Shown here: positions 1 to 10,618 of the stretch, one piece after another | Position numbering within the stretch: position 1 is the stretch's first letter | How the letters are laid out: each line of letters opens with the position of its first letter | Assembly: GCF_001305595.1 (NCBI RefSeq) | Contig: NZ_CP012401.1 | Span: 372,001-436,000 of the forward strand | Length of the DNA: 64,000 bases | Direction of reading: 5' to 3' | From: Azospirillum thiophilum | GTDB lineage: Bacteria > Pseudomonadota > Alphaproteobacteria > Azospirillales > Azospirillaceae | Notes under the pieces: model-generated | What the model was told of the DNA's origin: nothing | Database searches by the model: none | The model's input: only the letters and a program-made list of their open reading frames with translations | Program-made: the position numbers and the translations under genes

Positions 1-55
1 CAGGCGGCCCGACCGGTCGCGCGGGTTCCCTGGGTCGCGCCGTTGAGGAACGTAT

Positions 56-3000
56 ATGGCCAAGCGCATGCTGGTGGACGCCACGCACCCGGAAGAAACC
101 CGGGTCGCCGTGGTCAACGGGAACCGGCTGGAGGAACTCGACTTCGAGATCGCCAGCCGCAAGCAGCTGAAGGGCAACATCTACCTGGCGAAGGTGACGC
201 GGGTCGAGCCCTCGCTCCAGGCGGCCTTCGTGGAATATGGCGGCAACCGCCACGGCTTCCTCGCCTTCTCCGAAATCCATCCCGACTATTACCGCATCCC
301 GATGGCCGACCGCGAGGCCCTGCTGGCCGAGGAGCGCCGGCTGGAGGAGCAGGCGGAAGCCCGGGCCGAGGCCGCCGCCGACGGCGCCGTGATGGCCGAG
401 CCGATTCGCCCCGAGCAGATCGTCGAGGAATGGTCGCCGATGCCCTCGCCCATCGCGCCGGAGGCCTCCGACGACGAGGGTGACGACGAGGAGTCCGAAG
501 GCGGCTCCGACGAAGATGACAGCGGTGCAGCGCTCGGCTCCGAGAACGCCGCCGAGGACCGCGGCGCTCCGTCCGAAGGTTCCGTCCCGACCCCCGACAT
601 GCTCGGCGGCGACGAGGACGAGGAGGTCGAGACCCAGCGCCGCCGCTCGCGTCCGCTGCGCTCCTACAAGATCCAGGAAGTGGTGAAGCGCCGGCAGGTC
701 ATGCTGGTGCAGGTGACGAAGGAGGAGCGCGGCAACAAGGGTGCGGCGCTGACCACCTACCTGTCGCTGCCTGGCCGCTATTGCGTGCTGATGCCCAACA
801 CCGGGCGCGGCGGCGGGATTTCCCGCAAGATCACCAATCCGGCCGACCGCAAGCGCCTGAAGGAAATCCTGTCGGATCTCGACATTCCGGACGGCATGGC
901 GGTCATCCTGCGCACCGCCGGCCTGGAGCGCTCCAAGCCCGAGATCAAGCGCGACCTGGAATATCTGCTGCGCCTGTGGGACGACATCCGCGAACAGACG
1001 CTGAAGTCGTCGGCGCCCTGCCTCATTTATGAAGAAGCGAACCTGATCAAGCGGTCGATCCGCGACCTCTACGCCAACGACATCGACGAGATCTGGGTCG
1101 AGGGCGATACCGGATTCCGCACGGCGCGCGAATTCATGGACATGCTGATGCCGGGCCATTCCCAGCGAGTCCAGCTGTACCGCGACAGCCAGATCCCGCT
1201 GTTCCACCGCTATCAGGTGGAAACCCAGATCGACGCCATCCACAGCCCGGTGGTGCAACTGCGGTCCGGCGGCTACATCGTCATCAACCCGACCGAGGCG
1301 CTGGTCTCCATCGACGTCAACTCCGGCAAGTCGACCCGCGAGCGCAACATCGAGGAAACCGCCTACAAGACCAACCTGGAGGCCGCCGACGAGGTGGCGC
1401 GCCAGCTGCGTCTGCGCGATCTGGCCGGCCTGATCGTCATCGACTTCATCGACATGGAGGAGCCGCGGAACAACGCCGCCGTCGAGCGCCGCATGAAGGA
1501 GGCGATGAAGAACGACCGGGCACGCATCCAGCTCGGCCGCATCTCCGCCTTCGGCCTGCTGGAGCTGTCGCGCCAGCGTCTGCGCCCCTCGCTGCTGGAG
1601 ACCAACTTCGAGCGCTGCCCGCACTGCTCGGGCACCGGCGTCGTCCGCTCGGTCGAATCGGCCTCGCTGCACGTCCTGCGCGCCATTGAGGAGGAGGGCA
1701 TCCGCAAGCGGTCGGCCGAGATCACCATCTACGTCCCGACCTCCATCGCGCTCTACATCCTCAACCAGAAGCGCGGCGAACTGGCCAAGATCGAGGAGCG
1801 TCACGCGTTCAGCGTCATGGTCCAGGCCGACGACACCCTGATCGCCCCGGACCACCGTCTGGAGCGCAACAAGGCCCGTCTGGCCGACGAGGACGCGCCG
1901 CTGGTCAGCGCCGACCGCGTGATGGCTGAGACCGATCGCGCGCTCGCCGCCGAGCCGGTCGAGATCGTCGAGGAGCCGGAGGTCGAAACCGAGACCGTCC
2001 AGGCCGCCCAGACCGAAGAGACCGGCGAGCGTGCCGAGGCCAACGGCGACGCCAATGGCGAGGACCGACGCCGCCGCCGCCGCCGCCGCCGCGGCCGTGG
2101 CCGTGACCGCGAGGACGGCCGTCCGGAGGGTTCGGGCGATGCCGAAGCCGGCGACGAGACCGACGAGGCCGGCGACGAGGTGAACCAGGAGGCCGACGAG
2201 GCCGCCCCGCTCGCCGCCGCCCCGGCCGAGGCGATCCCGGAAGCCGCGATCTCCGAACCCGTGGACCTCGAAGGCGACGAAGCCGACGAGGAAGAGGGTG
2301 AGGGCGAAGGCGAGGACGAGACCGGCGCCGATGCCGGCGACCGCAATGGCGATGGCCGTAAGAAGCGTCGCCGCGGCAAGCGCGGCGGTCGCCGCCGGTC
2401 GCGCCGCGAGGGTGCGGAAGGCCTGGAGGGTGGCGAGGAAACCGCCGCCGACCTGCCGGCCGAGACCGCTGCGGCCCACCCCCCGGCCCCGGCCGAGGCT
2501 CCCGACCTCGACTGGATCCTGGCGGGCGAGTCCGCTCCGGCACCGGAAGCGGTGGTCGAGAACGCCGCTCCGGCTCCTGTGCCTTCCGCCGAAGCGCCGG
2601 CGGTGACTCCGGCCAAGAAGGCGTCCCGCAAGCGCAAGGCCGCGGCCGAGGCGCCGGTGGAGGCTGCTCCGGTCGTCGCCCCGGTCGTTGCCGAAGCACC
2701 GGCCAAGGGCCGCAAGCGCAAGGCCGCCGCTGTCGAAGCGCCGGTGGAAGCCGCTCCGGCGATCCCGGCCGAGGTGCCGGCGGAAGCCGCCGCCGAAGCG
2801 GCTCCGGCCAAGAAGGCGTCCCGCAAGCGCAAGGCCGCGGCCGAAGCGCCGGCGGAAGCCGCTCCGGTCGTCGCCGAAGCGCCGGCCAAGGGCCGCAAGC
2901 GCAAGGCCGCCGCTGCCGCCGAAGCCCCGGCGGAGGTCGCCACCGACAAGGCTCCTGCCAAGAAGGCGGCGCGCAAGCGCAAGGCCGCTGCCGAAGCCCC

Positions 3001-3139
3001 GGTGGAAGCTGCTCCGGCGGTTGCCCCGACGGTCGAGGCGCCGGCCGCCGCTCCCGAGCCGGCGGCATCTGAACCGGCGACTGCCGGCGACGACGCCGAC
3101 TCCCCGGCCAAGCCGCGCCGCGGCTGGTGGAAGCGGTAA
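56..3139 (+). CDS. rne: Ribonuclease E (Rne/Rng family)
   Basis: Endoribonuclease that starts mRNA decay and processes rRNA and tRNA precursors; it normally scaffolds a degradosome near the membrane. The 1027-residue protein opens with an S1 RNA-binding region (about residues 35-215) interrupted by a long Asp/Glu-rich insertion (about 90-205), as in alphaproteobacterial RNase E. The DNase I-like catalytic part carries SIDVNSGKST (near 420) and IVIDFIDM (near 463), which hold the metal-binding Asp residues. The Zn-link CPHC is near 521. After about residue 640 the protein is disordered: Arg-rich patches, acidic stretches and an Ala/Pro/Lys repeat tail. The ATG at 56 is preceded by GAGGAA. A strong terminator follows, so the gene appears monocistronic at its 3' end. 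The promoter lies outside the window. Confidence 0.97.
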   Translation: MAKRMLVDATHPEETRVAVVNGNRLEELDFEIASRKQLKGNIYLAKVTRVEPSLQAAFVEYGGNRHGFLAFSEIHPDYYRIPMADREALLAEERRLEEQAEARAEAAADGAVMAEPIRPEQIVEEWSPMPSPIAPEASDDEGDDEESEGGSDEDDSGAALGSENAAEDRGAPSEGSVPTPDMLGGDEDEEVETQRRRSRPLRSYKIQEVVKRRQVMLVQVTKEERGNKGAALTTYLSLPGRYCVLMPNTGRGGGISRKITNPADRKRLKEILSDLDIPDGMAVILRTAGLERSKPEIKRDLEYLLRLWDDIREQTLKSSAPCLIYEEANLIKRSIRDLYANDIDEIWVEGDTGFRTAREFMDMLMPGHSQRVQLYRDSQIPLFHRYQVETQIDAIHSPVVQLRSGGYIVINPTEALVSIDVNSGKSTRERNIEETAYKTNLEAADEVARQLRLRDLAGLIVIDFIDMEEPRNNAAVERRMKEAMKNDRARIQLGRISAFGLLELSRQRLRPSLLETNFERCPHCSGTGVVRSVESASLHVLRAIEEEGIRKRSAEITIYVPTSIALYILNQKRGELAKIEERHAFSVMVQADDTLIAPDHRLERNKARLADEDAPLVSADRVMAETDRALAAEPVEIVEEPEVETETVQAAQTEETGERAEANGDANGEDRRRRRRRRRGRGRDREDGRPEGSGDAEAGDETDEAGDEVNQEADEAAPLAAAPAEAIPEAAISEPVDLEGDEADEEEGEGEGEDETGADAGDRNGDGRKKRRRGKRGGRRRSRREGAEGLEGGEETAADLPAETAAAHPPAPAEAPDLDWILAGESAPAPEAVVENAAPAPVPSAEAPAVTPAKKASRKRKAAAEAPVEAAPVVAPVVAEAPAKGRKRKAAAVEAPVEAAPAIPAEVPAEAAAEAAPAKKASRKRKAAAEAPAEAAPVVAEAPAKGRKRKAAAAAEAPAEVATDKAPAKKAARKRKAAAEAPVEAAPAVAPTVEAPAAAPEPAASEPATAGDDADSPAKPRRGWWKR
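2615..3001 (+). repeat. Alternating Lys/Arg-Ala repeats in the RNase E tail
   Basis: Residues about 854-982 of RNase E hold five basic blocks in A-B-A-B-A order. The A blocks read KKASRKRKAAAEAP (the last one KKAARKRKAAAEAP) and the B blocks read KGRKRKAAA. They are separated by Ala/Pro/Glu/Val linkers. The DNA is correspondingly repetitive. Such basic tails bind RNA or anchor degradosome partners in the family; that role is inferred here. The repeat is open to copy-number change by slippage. Confidence 0.85.
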
Positions 3140-3169
3140 GCCGAACGGCCCTTTCAGGACCTGAGGAAC

Positions 3170-3200
3170 GGAAAAGGCGCCGCAGGGCGCCTTTTCCTTT
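3170..3200 (+). terminator. Rho-independent terminator of rne
   Basis: A perfect 12-bp stem, GGAAAAGGCGCC (3170-3181) with GGCGCCTTTTCC (3186-3197), encloses a GCAG loop and is followed by TTT. It lies 31 bases after the rne stop codon and 41 bases before greB. Confidence 0.85.
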
Positions 3201-3240
3201 TCCCGGACGTTATCTCCCTGCCACTTGGACAGGTCGGACC

Positions 3241-3792
3241 ATGAGCAAGGCCTTCACCCGCGAGAACGACACGCCCGACGACGACGAGCTAGACGATCCG
3301 GCACCGCTTCCCCAGGGGTTCAAGAACTACATGACCCCGCCCGGCTTCCAGCGCCTGCAGGGGGAGCTGCGCCACCTGCTGCGGGTGGAGCGGCCGAAGG
3401 TGGTCGAGGTGGTGTCCTGGGCCGCCGGCAACGGCGACCGCTCGGAGAACGGCGATTACCTGTACGGCAAGAAGCGGCTGCGCGAGATCGACCGCCGCAT
3501 CCGCTTCCTGAACAAGCGGCTGGAATCGGCGGTAGTGGTCAATCCGCAGGACCAGAAGAACCGCGAGCAGGTCTTCTTCGGCGCCACCGTCACCTATGCC
3601 CGCGACGATAGCACCGAGAACACCGTCACCATCGTCGGCGCCGATGAGGTCGACCCCGACCGCGGCCATATCAGCTGGATTTCCCCCATCGCCCGCGCCT
3701 TGCTGAAGGCCCGCGTGGGCGATGTGGTCGATGTGCGCACGCCGGCCGGGATGGAGCAGATCGAGGTGCTGGAGATCGGCTACGCGGAGTGA
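3241..3792 (+). CDS. greB: Transcription elongation factor GreB
   Basis: Gre factors insert a coiled coil into the RNA polymerase secondary channel and stimulate cleavage of backtracked RNA. The 183-residue protein has an N-terminal coiled coil with the acidic tip DRSENGDY (near residues 67-74) and a C-terminal FKBP-like domain (GATVTYA, GHISWISPIARALL, GDVVDV). WISPI and the length favour GreB over GreA, which is typically nearer 158 residues. The ATG at 3241 is chosen because the open frame upstream of it runs through the rne terminator. The first 25 residues are an acidic extension. A repeat element follows the stop. Confidence 0.92.
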   Translation: MSKAFTRENDTPDDDELDDPAPLPQGFKNYMTPPGFQRLQGELRHLLRVERPKVVEVVSWAAGNGDRSENGDYLYGKKRLREIDRRIRFLNKRLESAVVVNPQDQKNREQVFFGATVTYARDDSTENTVTIVGADEVDPDRGHISWISPIARALLKARVGDVVDVRTPAGMEQIEVLEIGYAE

Positions 3793-3809
3793 CGGGTGGT
3801 TGTCCGGTC

Positions 3810-4000
3810 GCCCCCTCCCCATCCCTCCCCCTATCGGACGGACCTTCGGTCCGCCGAGGGCGGGAGAGGGGGGTAGGATTTTTGCGGAATTGCTGCGGAG
3901 TTCCCTCTCCCGCGAAGCTCTCGCACAAAGCTCTGCTTTGTGCTGACGCGGCAGGCGGACCGCAGGTCCGCCGAGAGCGGGGGAGGGTTAGGGAGGGGGC
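3810..4000. repeat. Dispersed GC-rich repeat with imperfect terminal inverted repeats, copy 1
   Basis: The 191-bp element begins GCCCCCTCCCC and ends GGGAGGGGGC. The outer 21 bases at each end are inverted copies with a few mismatches. It contains internal hairpins, including GGACCTTCGGTCC-type and AAAGCTCTGCTTT-type stems. The same ends and much of the inside recur at 27150-27318, and the ends alone at 40061-40161. It fills the space between the convergent genes greB and thiC. It has no coding capacity, so it resembles a MITE or REP-type element. It could also act as a bidirectional terminator. Confidence 0.8.
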
Positions 4001-4024
4001 ACAGCGCGCCCCCTCCCCCACACC

Positions 4025-5887
<1,863 letters not shown>

Positions 5888-5893
5888 TCACGA

Positions 5894-6009
5894 GGTCCCT
5901 CCCTTCGCCGGTATGACCCGGATCAGGTTCAAAGGGTCACCACGCTGCCGCGGGGCGCCTGTCGCGCCGTCCGGCCGTTGGTATCTCAGTCCCCTGTCGG
6001 GACCCCCCT
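5894..6009 (-). promoter_or_regulatory. TPP riboswitch (THI element) upstream of thiC
   Basis: Read on the minus strand, the segment has the conserved CTGAGATACC block near its 5' end and ACCCTTTGAACCTGATC followed by CGAAGGGAGGGA at its 3' end. These are the signature sequences of thiamine-pyrophosphate riboswitches. P1 pairing is visible between GGTCCCG-side and GGGACC-side sequences at the two ends. It lies in the leader of thiC. No obvious U-tract hairpin follows, so control of translation initiation is the likelier mode; that last point is inference. Confidence 0.93.
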
Positions 6010-6098
6010 GGAATGAGCCCATCCTGCCGGGGCGGGCGCCGCCTGTCAAAAGGAAAGAGCCGCAGACGATCCGCCTGCCATATTGTGGAAAATGCCGG

Positions 6099-7082
6099 CT
6101 ACATCCAGCGCTTCAGCCGCACATAGATCATTGGCAGCAGTGCCGACAGAACCATGAGCAGCAGGGTGGAGGGATAGCCGAACGGCGAGTCGGACCCCGG
6201 CATGTCGCTGAAATTCATGCCGCCGATGCTGGCGACCAGGGTCGGCGGGAACAGCAGCACGGTCAAGACCGACACGATCTTGACGATCTCGTTCTGCTCG
6301 ACGTTGATCTGGCCCAGCGCGGTGTCCAGCGCCAGAGCCACCTTGCCAGCCAGGAAACGGGCATATTGGTCGAGCCCGCGCAGATCCTGCAACGTGGTCT
6401 TGGCCCAGCGCCGCGTCGCCTTGCCGGAGTTCCAGCCGTCGCCGCGCGCCAGGAAATCGGTCATGCGGGTGAGGCTTGCCAGGCTGACCCGCGCCTTGCC
6501 GATCAGATGCCCGGCATGGCCGATGCGCTTCAGCGTCTGCGAATCGTCCAGCGTCTCGCCGCGCGAGCGCAGCTTGCGGCCACGGAAGAAGCGGCGGTTC
6601 AGCACGTCCAGCTCCACCCCCGTCCGCCGCAGCACGGCGGAGGTGCGGTCGACCATGCCGTCGACCAGCGCCGCCAGCACCAGCTCCCCGCGCGACGCGG
6701 CGACCTGCCCATGGGTGGCGCGGCGGCGGAAGGCCAGCAGGGCTTGCGGGTCGATGTCATGGATGGTGACCAGCCGCCGCCCGGCCAGCACGAAGCTGAC
6801 GGTCGCGATGCGCGGCTCGTCGGTATCGGCCCAGACCAGCGCGGTGACGGTCATGGTCAGCGTTCCGCCGGTGACGCGCAGGCGGCTCGACTCCTCGATC
6901 TCCGCCATCTGCTCGCGGGTCGGCAGGCTGGCGCCGATCAGTGCCTCCGCCTGCGCCAGTTCGTCGGCCGTCGGGTTGATCAGGTCGAGCCAGACCGCAG
7001 CCTCGGGCAGCGGCGCCGCCTCGTCGGTGGCCTCCCGCGCCCAGCGCAGCAGACCGCCGTCATTGACGAAGACATGCAGCAA
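6099..7082 (-). CDS. CorA/ZntB-family divalent metal transporter
   Basis: Inner-membrane metal channel or transporter of the CorA superfamily. The 327-residue protein has a soluble N-terminal domain, a long helical region (about 130-260) and two C-terminal membrane helices. The signature GMN triplet (ASIGGMNFSD) ends the first helix near residue 292. Downstream of it, PGSDSPFGYPS fills the short periplasmic loop. The loop lacks the MPEL of classical CorA, so ZntB-like zinc transport is as likely as Mg2+ uptake. The start is TTG at 7082, supported by AAGGAG seven bases upstream. The gene lies between thiC and a small unknown gene, with no sign of metal-responsive control. Confidence 0.85.
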   Translation of the reverse strand: MLHVFVNDGGLLRWAREATDEAAPLPEAAVWLDLINPTADELAQAEALIGASLPTREQMAEIEESSRLRVTGGTLTMTVTALVWADTDEPRIATVSFVLAGRRLVTIHDIDPQALLAFRRRATHGQVAASRGELVLAALVDGMVDRTSAVLRRTGVELDVLNRRFFRGRKLRSRGETLDDSQTLKRIGHAGHLIGKARVSLASLTRMTDFLARGDGWNSGKATRRWAKTTLQDLRGLDQYARFLAGKVALALDTALGQINVEQNEIVKIVSVLTVLLFPPTLVASIGGMNFSDMPGSDSPFGYPSTLLLMVLSALLPMIYVRLKRWM

Positions 7083-7144
7083 GGGTGCGCTCCTTGCGAA
7101 ATTGGCTGGAGAATGGGCTCCGGGCGGCTCTTGGCCCTTTTCGG

Positions 7145-7441
7145 TCAGGTCACCCTGCCGCCCCGCCGCGGCTTGGACGGGGCCGGCGCGGGCTCCGGCG
7201 CCTGCTCGCCGTCCAGATCCAGCGCCGCGCCTTCCTCCTTCAGCGCCTGTTCCAGCTTGCGGCGGAAGGCACCGCCGTCATCCCGGGCATCGAGGAAGTG
7301 GCCGACCGCTTCCTTGGCCGCGTCGCTGTCGTAGGGAACCTTGCCGAACACCGCCAGCTTGGCACGTTCCACCAGCTTGGGGTCCATCCGGTCGCGGATG
7401 GCCTTCATCTGGCGGAGCAGTTCCTTGCGCAGGTCGCTCAT
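7145..7441 (-). CDS. Small conserved-looking hypothetical protein
   Basis: Not recognised. It is a 98-residue soluble protein with a helical, charged first 70 residues (MSDLRKELLRQMKAIRDRM...) and a disordered Pro/Ala/Arg tail ending PSKPRRGGRVT. It has no signal peptide, membrane segment or metal motif. It sits 60 bases downstream of argB in the same direction and could share its transcript. Codon use matches the neighbours, which supports a real gene. Confidence 0.6.
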   Translation of the reverse strand: MSDLRKELLRQMKAIRDRMDPKLVERAKLAVFGKVPYDSDAAKEAVGHFLDARDDGGAFRRKLEQALKEEGAALDLDGEQAPEPAPAPSKPRRGGRVT

Positions 7442-7501
7442 CGGCTTCCTCCCCTACGGCCGGCCTCCTGCGGTCGGCCGGCTTCCCCCCTATATGGGCC
7501 G

Positions 7502-8401
7502 TCAGGCCTTGCCGATCAGGGTGCCGGCGCCGCCCTCGGTGAAGATTTCCAGCAGCAGCGCATGCGGAACGCGGCCGTCCAGGATGACCGCGGCGTCGAC
7601 GCCCTGTTCGACCGCGCCGATGCAGGTCTCGATCTTCGGGATCATGCCGCCGGACGCGGTGCCGTCGGCGATGGCCTTGTGGGCATCCTCCAGCGACATC
7701 TTCTCGATCAGGGTCTTGTTCTTGTCCAGCACGCCGGCGACGTCGGTCAGCAGGAAGAAGCGCGCCGCCTTCACTGCCGCCGCGACGGCGCCGGCCGCCG
7801 TATCGGCATTGATGTTGTAGGTGTCGCCGTTCACGTCGAAACCGACCGGCGCGATCACCGGGATGATGTCCGACTGCGCGAGAGCGTGCAGGATCTGCGG
7901 GTTCACCTTGTAGGGCTCGCCGACGAAGCCGAGGTCCAGCACCCTCTCGATGTTGCTGTCGGGGTCGCGCTGCACGCGCTCCAGCCGGCGGGCGATGATC
8001 AGGTTGCTGTCCTTGCCCGACAGGCCAACGGCGCGGCCGCCGGCGCTGTTGATGGCGGCGACGATCTGCTTGTTGATCGAGCCGGCCAGCACCATCTCGA
8101 CCACCTCGACCGTCTCCTTGTCGGTGACGCGCAGACCGTCGATGAAGCTCGACTTGATCTTCAGCCGCTCCAGCATCTGGCCGATCTGCGGGCCGCCGCC
8201 ATGGACGACCACCGGGTTGATGCCGACCTGCTTCAGCAGCACGATGTCGCGCGCGAACAGCTCCGCCAGCCCGGCGTCGCCCATGGCATGGCCGCCGTAC
8301 TTGATGACGAAGGTGCTCCCGGCATAGCGGCGCATGTAGGGCAGCGCTTCGGACAGGGTACGGGCCTTGGCGAGCCACTCGTCACGGGTGGGAGTCTGCA
8401 C
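7502..8401 (-). CDS. argB: Acetylglutamate kinase
   Basis: Phosphorylates N-acetyl-L-glutamate, the second step of arginine synthesis and usually the arginine-inhibited one. The 299-residue protein has the amino acid kinase fold: [10 protein letters not shown] near residue 32, [11 protein letters not shown] near 64, [10 protein letters not shown] near 199 and the GGMIPKIE segment near 252. The extended N-terminal helix (about 25 residues) is the type associated with hexameric, arginine-sensitive enzymes. The start codon is GTG at 8401. It follows a CPA2 antiporter and engB in the same direction, a neighbourhood common in this group; no other arg gene is nearby. Confidence 0.97.
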   Translation of the reverse strand: MQTPTRDEWLAKARTLSEALPYMRRYAGSTFVIKYGGHAMGDAGLAELFARDIVLLKQVGINPVVVHGGGPQIGQMLERLKIKSSFIDGLRVTDKETVEVVEMVLAGSINKQIVAAINSAGGRAVGLSGKDSNLIIARRLERVQRDPDSNIERVLDLGFVGEPYKVNPQILHALAQSDIIPVIAPVGFDVNGDTYNINADTAAGAVAAAVKAARFFLLTDVAGVLDKNKTLIEKMSLEDAHKAIADGTASGGMIPKIETCIGAVEQGVDAAVILDGRVPHALLLEIFTEGGAGTLIGKA

Positions 8402-8476
8402 GGGAGGATGCCCTTTGTCGGGGTGGACGGTTGGGCTTCTTTAACGGAAAGGCCGGCCGGTTGCCTAGGGGGCAAT

Positions 8477-9784
8477 TTAACGGCCGGACCCGCCCAGCGC
8501 CGCCCCTTCCATCTCCGCCGGCCGCCACCGTCCGGCCAGCCGGGTCATCGGCTGCGTCAGGGCGGTCACCGTCACCGCCATCAGCACCATCGCCGAGAAA
8601 CAGGAACCGGACAGCACCCCCGCCTCCAGCAGGACGGTCAACACGATGACCTCCATCAGTCCCTTGCAGGGCATCAGCGTGCCGAGCCGGAGCGCGTCCG
8701 GCCAGCACTCCCCGGTCAGCCGGGCGGGCAACGCGGTTCCTACCATCTTGCCGACCAGCGTGACCAGGCTGGCCAGCCCGAACACCGTCCATTGCGCCGG
8801 GTCGTCCAGCGTCAGCGTCACCTTCAGCCCGGTCAGGGTGAAGAAGAAGGGCAACAGGATCAGGGTGGAGAAATGCTCCAGCCGATCCAGGATCGCCGCG
8901 GCGAAGCGGCGCGGCATCGCGGTGCCGGCGACGAAGGCGCCCAGGATGTAATGCAGCCCGATCACTTCCGTCACCGCGGCGGACGCCAGCAGCGCCGCGC
9001 AGGTGACGACCACCGCGGTGTCGCCCATCCGCCCGTCCGGCGCCACCCGTTCCAGCAGGCGGTCGAGCAACGGGCGGACCGCCAGCACCGTCACCCCGAC
9101 ATAGGCGAAGCCCAGCAACGCCACGGTGGCGACCGCCCAGCCCTTGCCCCCATCTCCACCGGCCCCGCCCCCGGCACCCCCATCTCCAGCGGTCCAGGCC
9201 AGCACGGCGGTGATCAGCAGCCAGAGCAGCGCGTCGTTCACCGCGGCATAGCCCAGCGCCAGCCGGCCCACCCGATCGCCGAGCAGGCCCATCTCGCGCA
9301 GGATGGCGCCGAGCACCGGCAGCGCCGTGACCCCGACGCAGATGCCAAAGCCGGCGGCGAACAGGCCCGGCGTGGCGCGCGGCCCGGTCATGGCCGGAAA
9401 GGCGCCGGCCAGCCACCAGCCCAGTGCGCCGCCCAGCAGCGTGGGCACCAGCATGCTGGACAGCGCCACGGCGGCGAAGGCGCTGCCCCGGCCGCGGAAC
9501 TCCGCCGGATCGAGATGCAGGCCGGTCAGGAAGGCGAAGAACACCACCGCCATCAGCGCCAGCCCGGACAGCGGCACCAGGGCCGCCGGGGCGAACAGCA
9601 CCCCCCACAGGTCCGGCGCCAGCCGGCCGAGCAGCGACGGGCCGAGCGCCACCCCGAACAGGATCTGGATCACCACCATGGGGGCGACATGCCGCCCGCC
9701 GCCGAGACGCCACAGCAGGAACGGCCCGCCGATCAGCAGCAGCGACTGCAGGAGGAACAGCAGCGCGGGTGACGGTCCAACCAT
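8477..9784 (-). CDS. Cation:proton antiporter, CPA2 (KefB/NapA-like) family
   Basis: Predicted multi-spanning inner-membrane Na+/H+ or K+/H+ exchanger. The 435-residue protein is about a dozen hydrophobic helices long, with typical CPA2 segments such as VVFFAFLTGLHLDPAEF, FAAGFGICVGVTALPVLGAILREMGLL and YILGAFVAGTAMPR. It has no C-terminal RCK/TrkA nucleotide-binding domain, so it resembles the short antiporter form. The ATG at 9784 is 16 bases after the engB stop codon, so co-transcription with engB and argB is likely. The ion specificity cannot be read from sequence alone. Confidence 0.85.
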   Translation of the reverse strand: MVGPSPALLFLLQSLLLIGGPFLLWRLGGGRHVAPMVVIQILFGVALGPSLLGRLAPDLWGVLFAPAALVPLSGLALMAVVFFAFLTGLHLDPAEFRGRGSAFAAVALSSMLVPTLLGGALGWWLAGAFPAMTGPRATPGLFAAGFGICVGVTALPVLGAILREMGLLGDRVGRLALGYAAVNDALLWLLITAVLAWTAGDGGAGGGAGGDGGKGWAVATVALLGFAYVGVTVLAVRPLLDRLLERVAPDGRMGDTAVVVTCAALLASAAVTEVIGLHYILGAFVAGTAMPRRFAAAILDRLEHFSTLILLPFFFTLTGLKVTLTLDDPAQWTVFGLASLVTLVGKMVGTALPARLTGECWPDALRLGTLMPCKGLMEVIVLTVLLEAGVLSGSCFSAMVLMAVTVTALTQPMTRLAGRWRPAEMEGAALGGSGR

Positions 9785-9800
9785 CGCCGCCGCCTCGCGC

Positions 9801-10484
9801 TCAGTCGACGGCGAGCGCGAGCGCCGCCAGGCTGGCGCGCAACTCCGCGATCCCGGTGCCCTTTTCGGAGCTGGTGACGTGGATGTCCGGGAAGGCGGCA
9901 GGATGCTTCTTCAACCCAAGCTCCGTCGCCTTGCGCACCTTGTCCAGCTCCGCCGGCTTCACCTTGTCGGCCTTGGTCAGCACGACGACATAGGGCACGG
10001 CGGTGCGGTCCAGCATCGCCATGATCTCGTCGTCGTTGGGCTTCAGCCCATGGCGCGCATCGATCAGCACCAGCGCCCGGCGCAGGGTGACGCGACCGCG
10101 CAGGAAGCGGCGGACCATGTCGTTCCACGCCTCCACCTTCTCCTTCGATTCCTTGGCATAGCCGTAGCCGGGCATGTCCACCAGCTTCAGCCGGTCGCCG
10201 AGGTTGAAGAAGTTGAGCTGCTGGGTGCGGCCCGGCGTATTGGAGGTGCGGGCCAGCGTCTTGCGCCCGGTCAGGGCGTTGACGAGGCTGGATTTGCCGA
10301 CATTCGAGCGGCCGGCGAAGGCGACCTCCGGCAGGTCGGCCTCGGGCAACTGGTTCAGCGCGTTGGCGCCCCAGACGAAGTCGCACTCCTTGGCGAACAG
10401 CAGCCGTCCGGCCTCCAGCGCGGCCTCGTCGAAGCCGGAAACGATGCTGGGGGTGGCGGCGGTCGGCTTGTCGGAGGTGGTCAT
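9801..10484 (-). CDS. engB: Ribosome biogenesis GTPase EngB (YihA/YsxC)
   Basis: Essential GTPase that assists assembly of the large ribosomal subunit. The 227-residue protein has the ordered G motifs: GRSNVGKSSLVN (G1), the threonine of SNTPGRTQQLNFF (G2), DMPGYGYA (G3), TKADK (G4) and TSSEKGTG (G5). The start is set at 10484 (MTTSDKPTA), followed by a 50-residue N-terminal extension. An in-frame ATG lies 12 codons upstream but reads unlike the family. It lies between yidC and the antiporter in the usual alphaproteobacterial order rpmH-rnpA-yidD-yidC-engB. Confidence 0.95.
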   Translation of the reverse strand: MTTSDKPTAATPSIVSGFDEAALEAGRLLFAKECDFVWGANALNQLPEADLPEVAFAGRSNVGKSSLVNALTGRKTLARTSNTPGRTQQLNFFNLGDRLKLVDMPGYGYAKESKEKVEAWNDMVRRFLRGRVTLRRALVLIDARHGLKPNDDEIMAMLDRTAVPYVVVLTKADKVKPAELDKVRKATELGLKKHPAAFPDIHVTSSEKGTGIAELRASLAALALAVD

Positions 10485-10618
10485 GGCGGGCGCTCGCGTT
10501 TGGATGGGCTGAAAAAACATACCGCCGGCAAGGGCCCGTCAAGGGTCTTTGCCGGCGGCAGGTCTGGAAAAGCGGGCCTGGGAAAGCAGGCCCGGGGAGG
10601 CGGATCGGGACCGGAGGA

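Noticed and set aside
5894..6009. Treating the thiC leader as a novel RNA
   Set aside because: It is a standard TPP riboswitch with conserved blocks.
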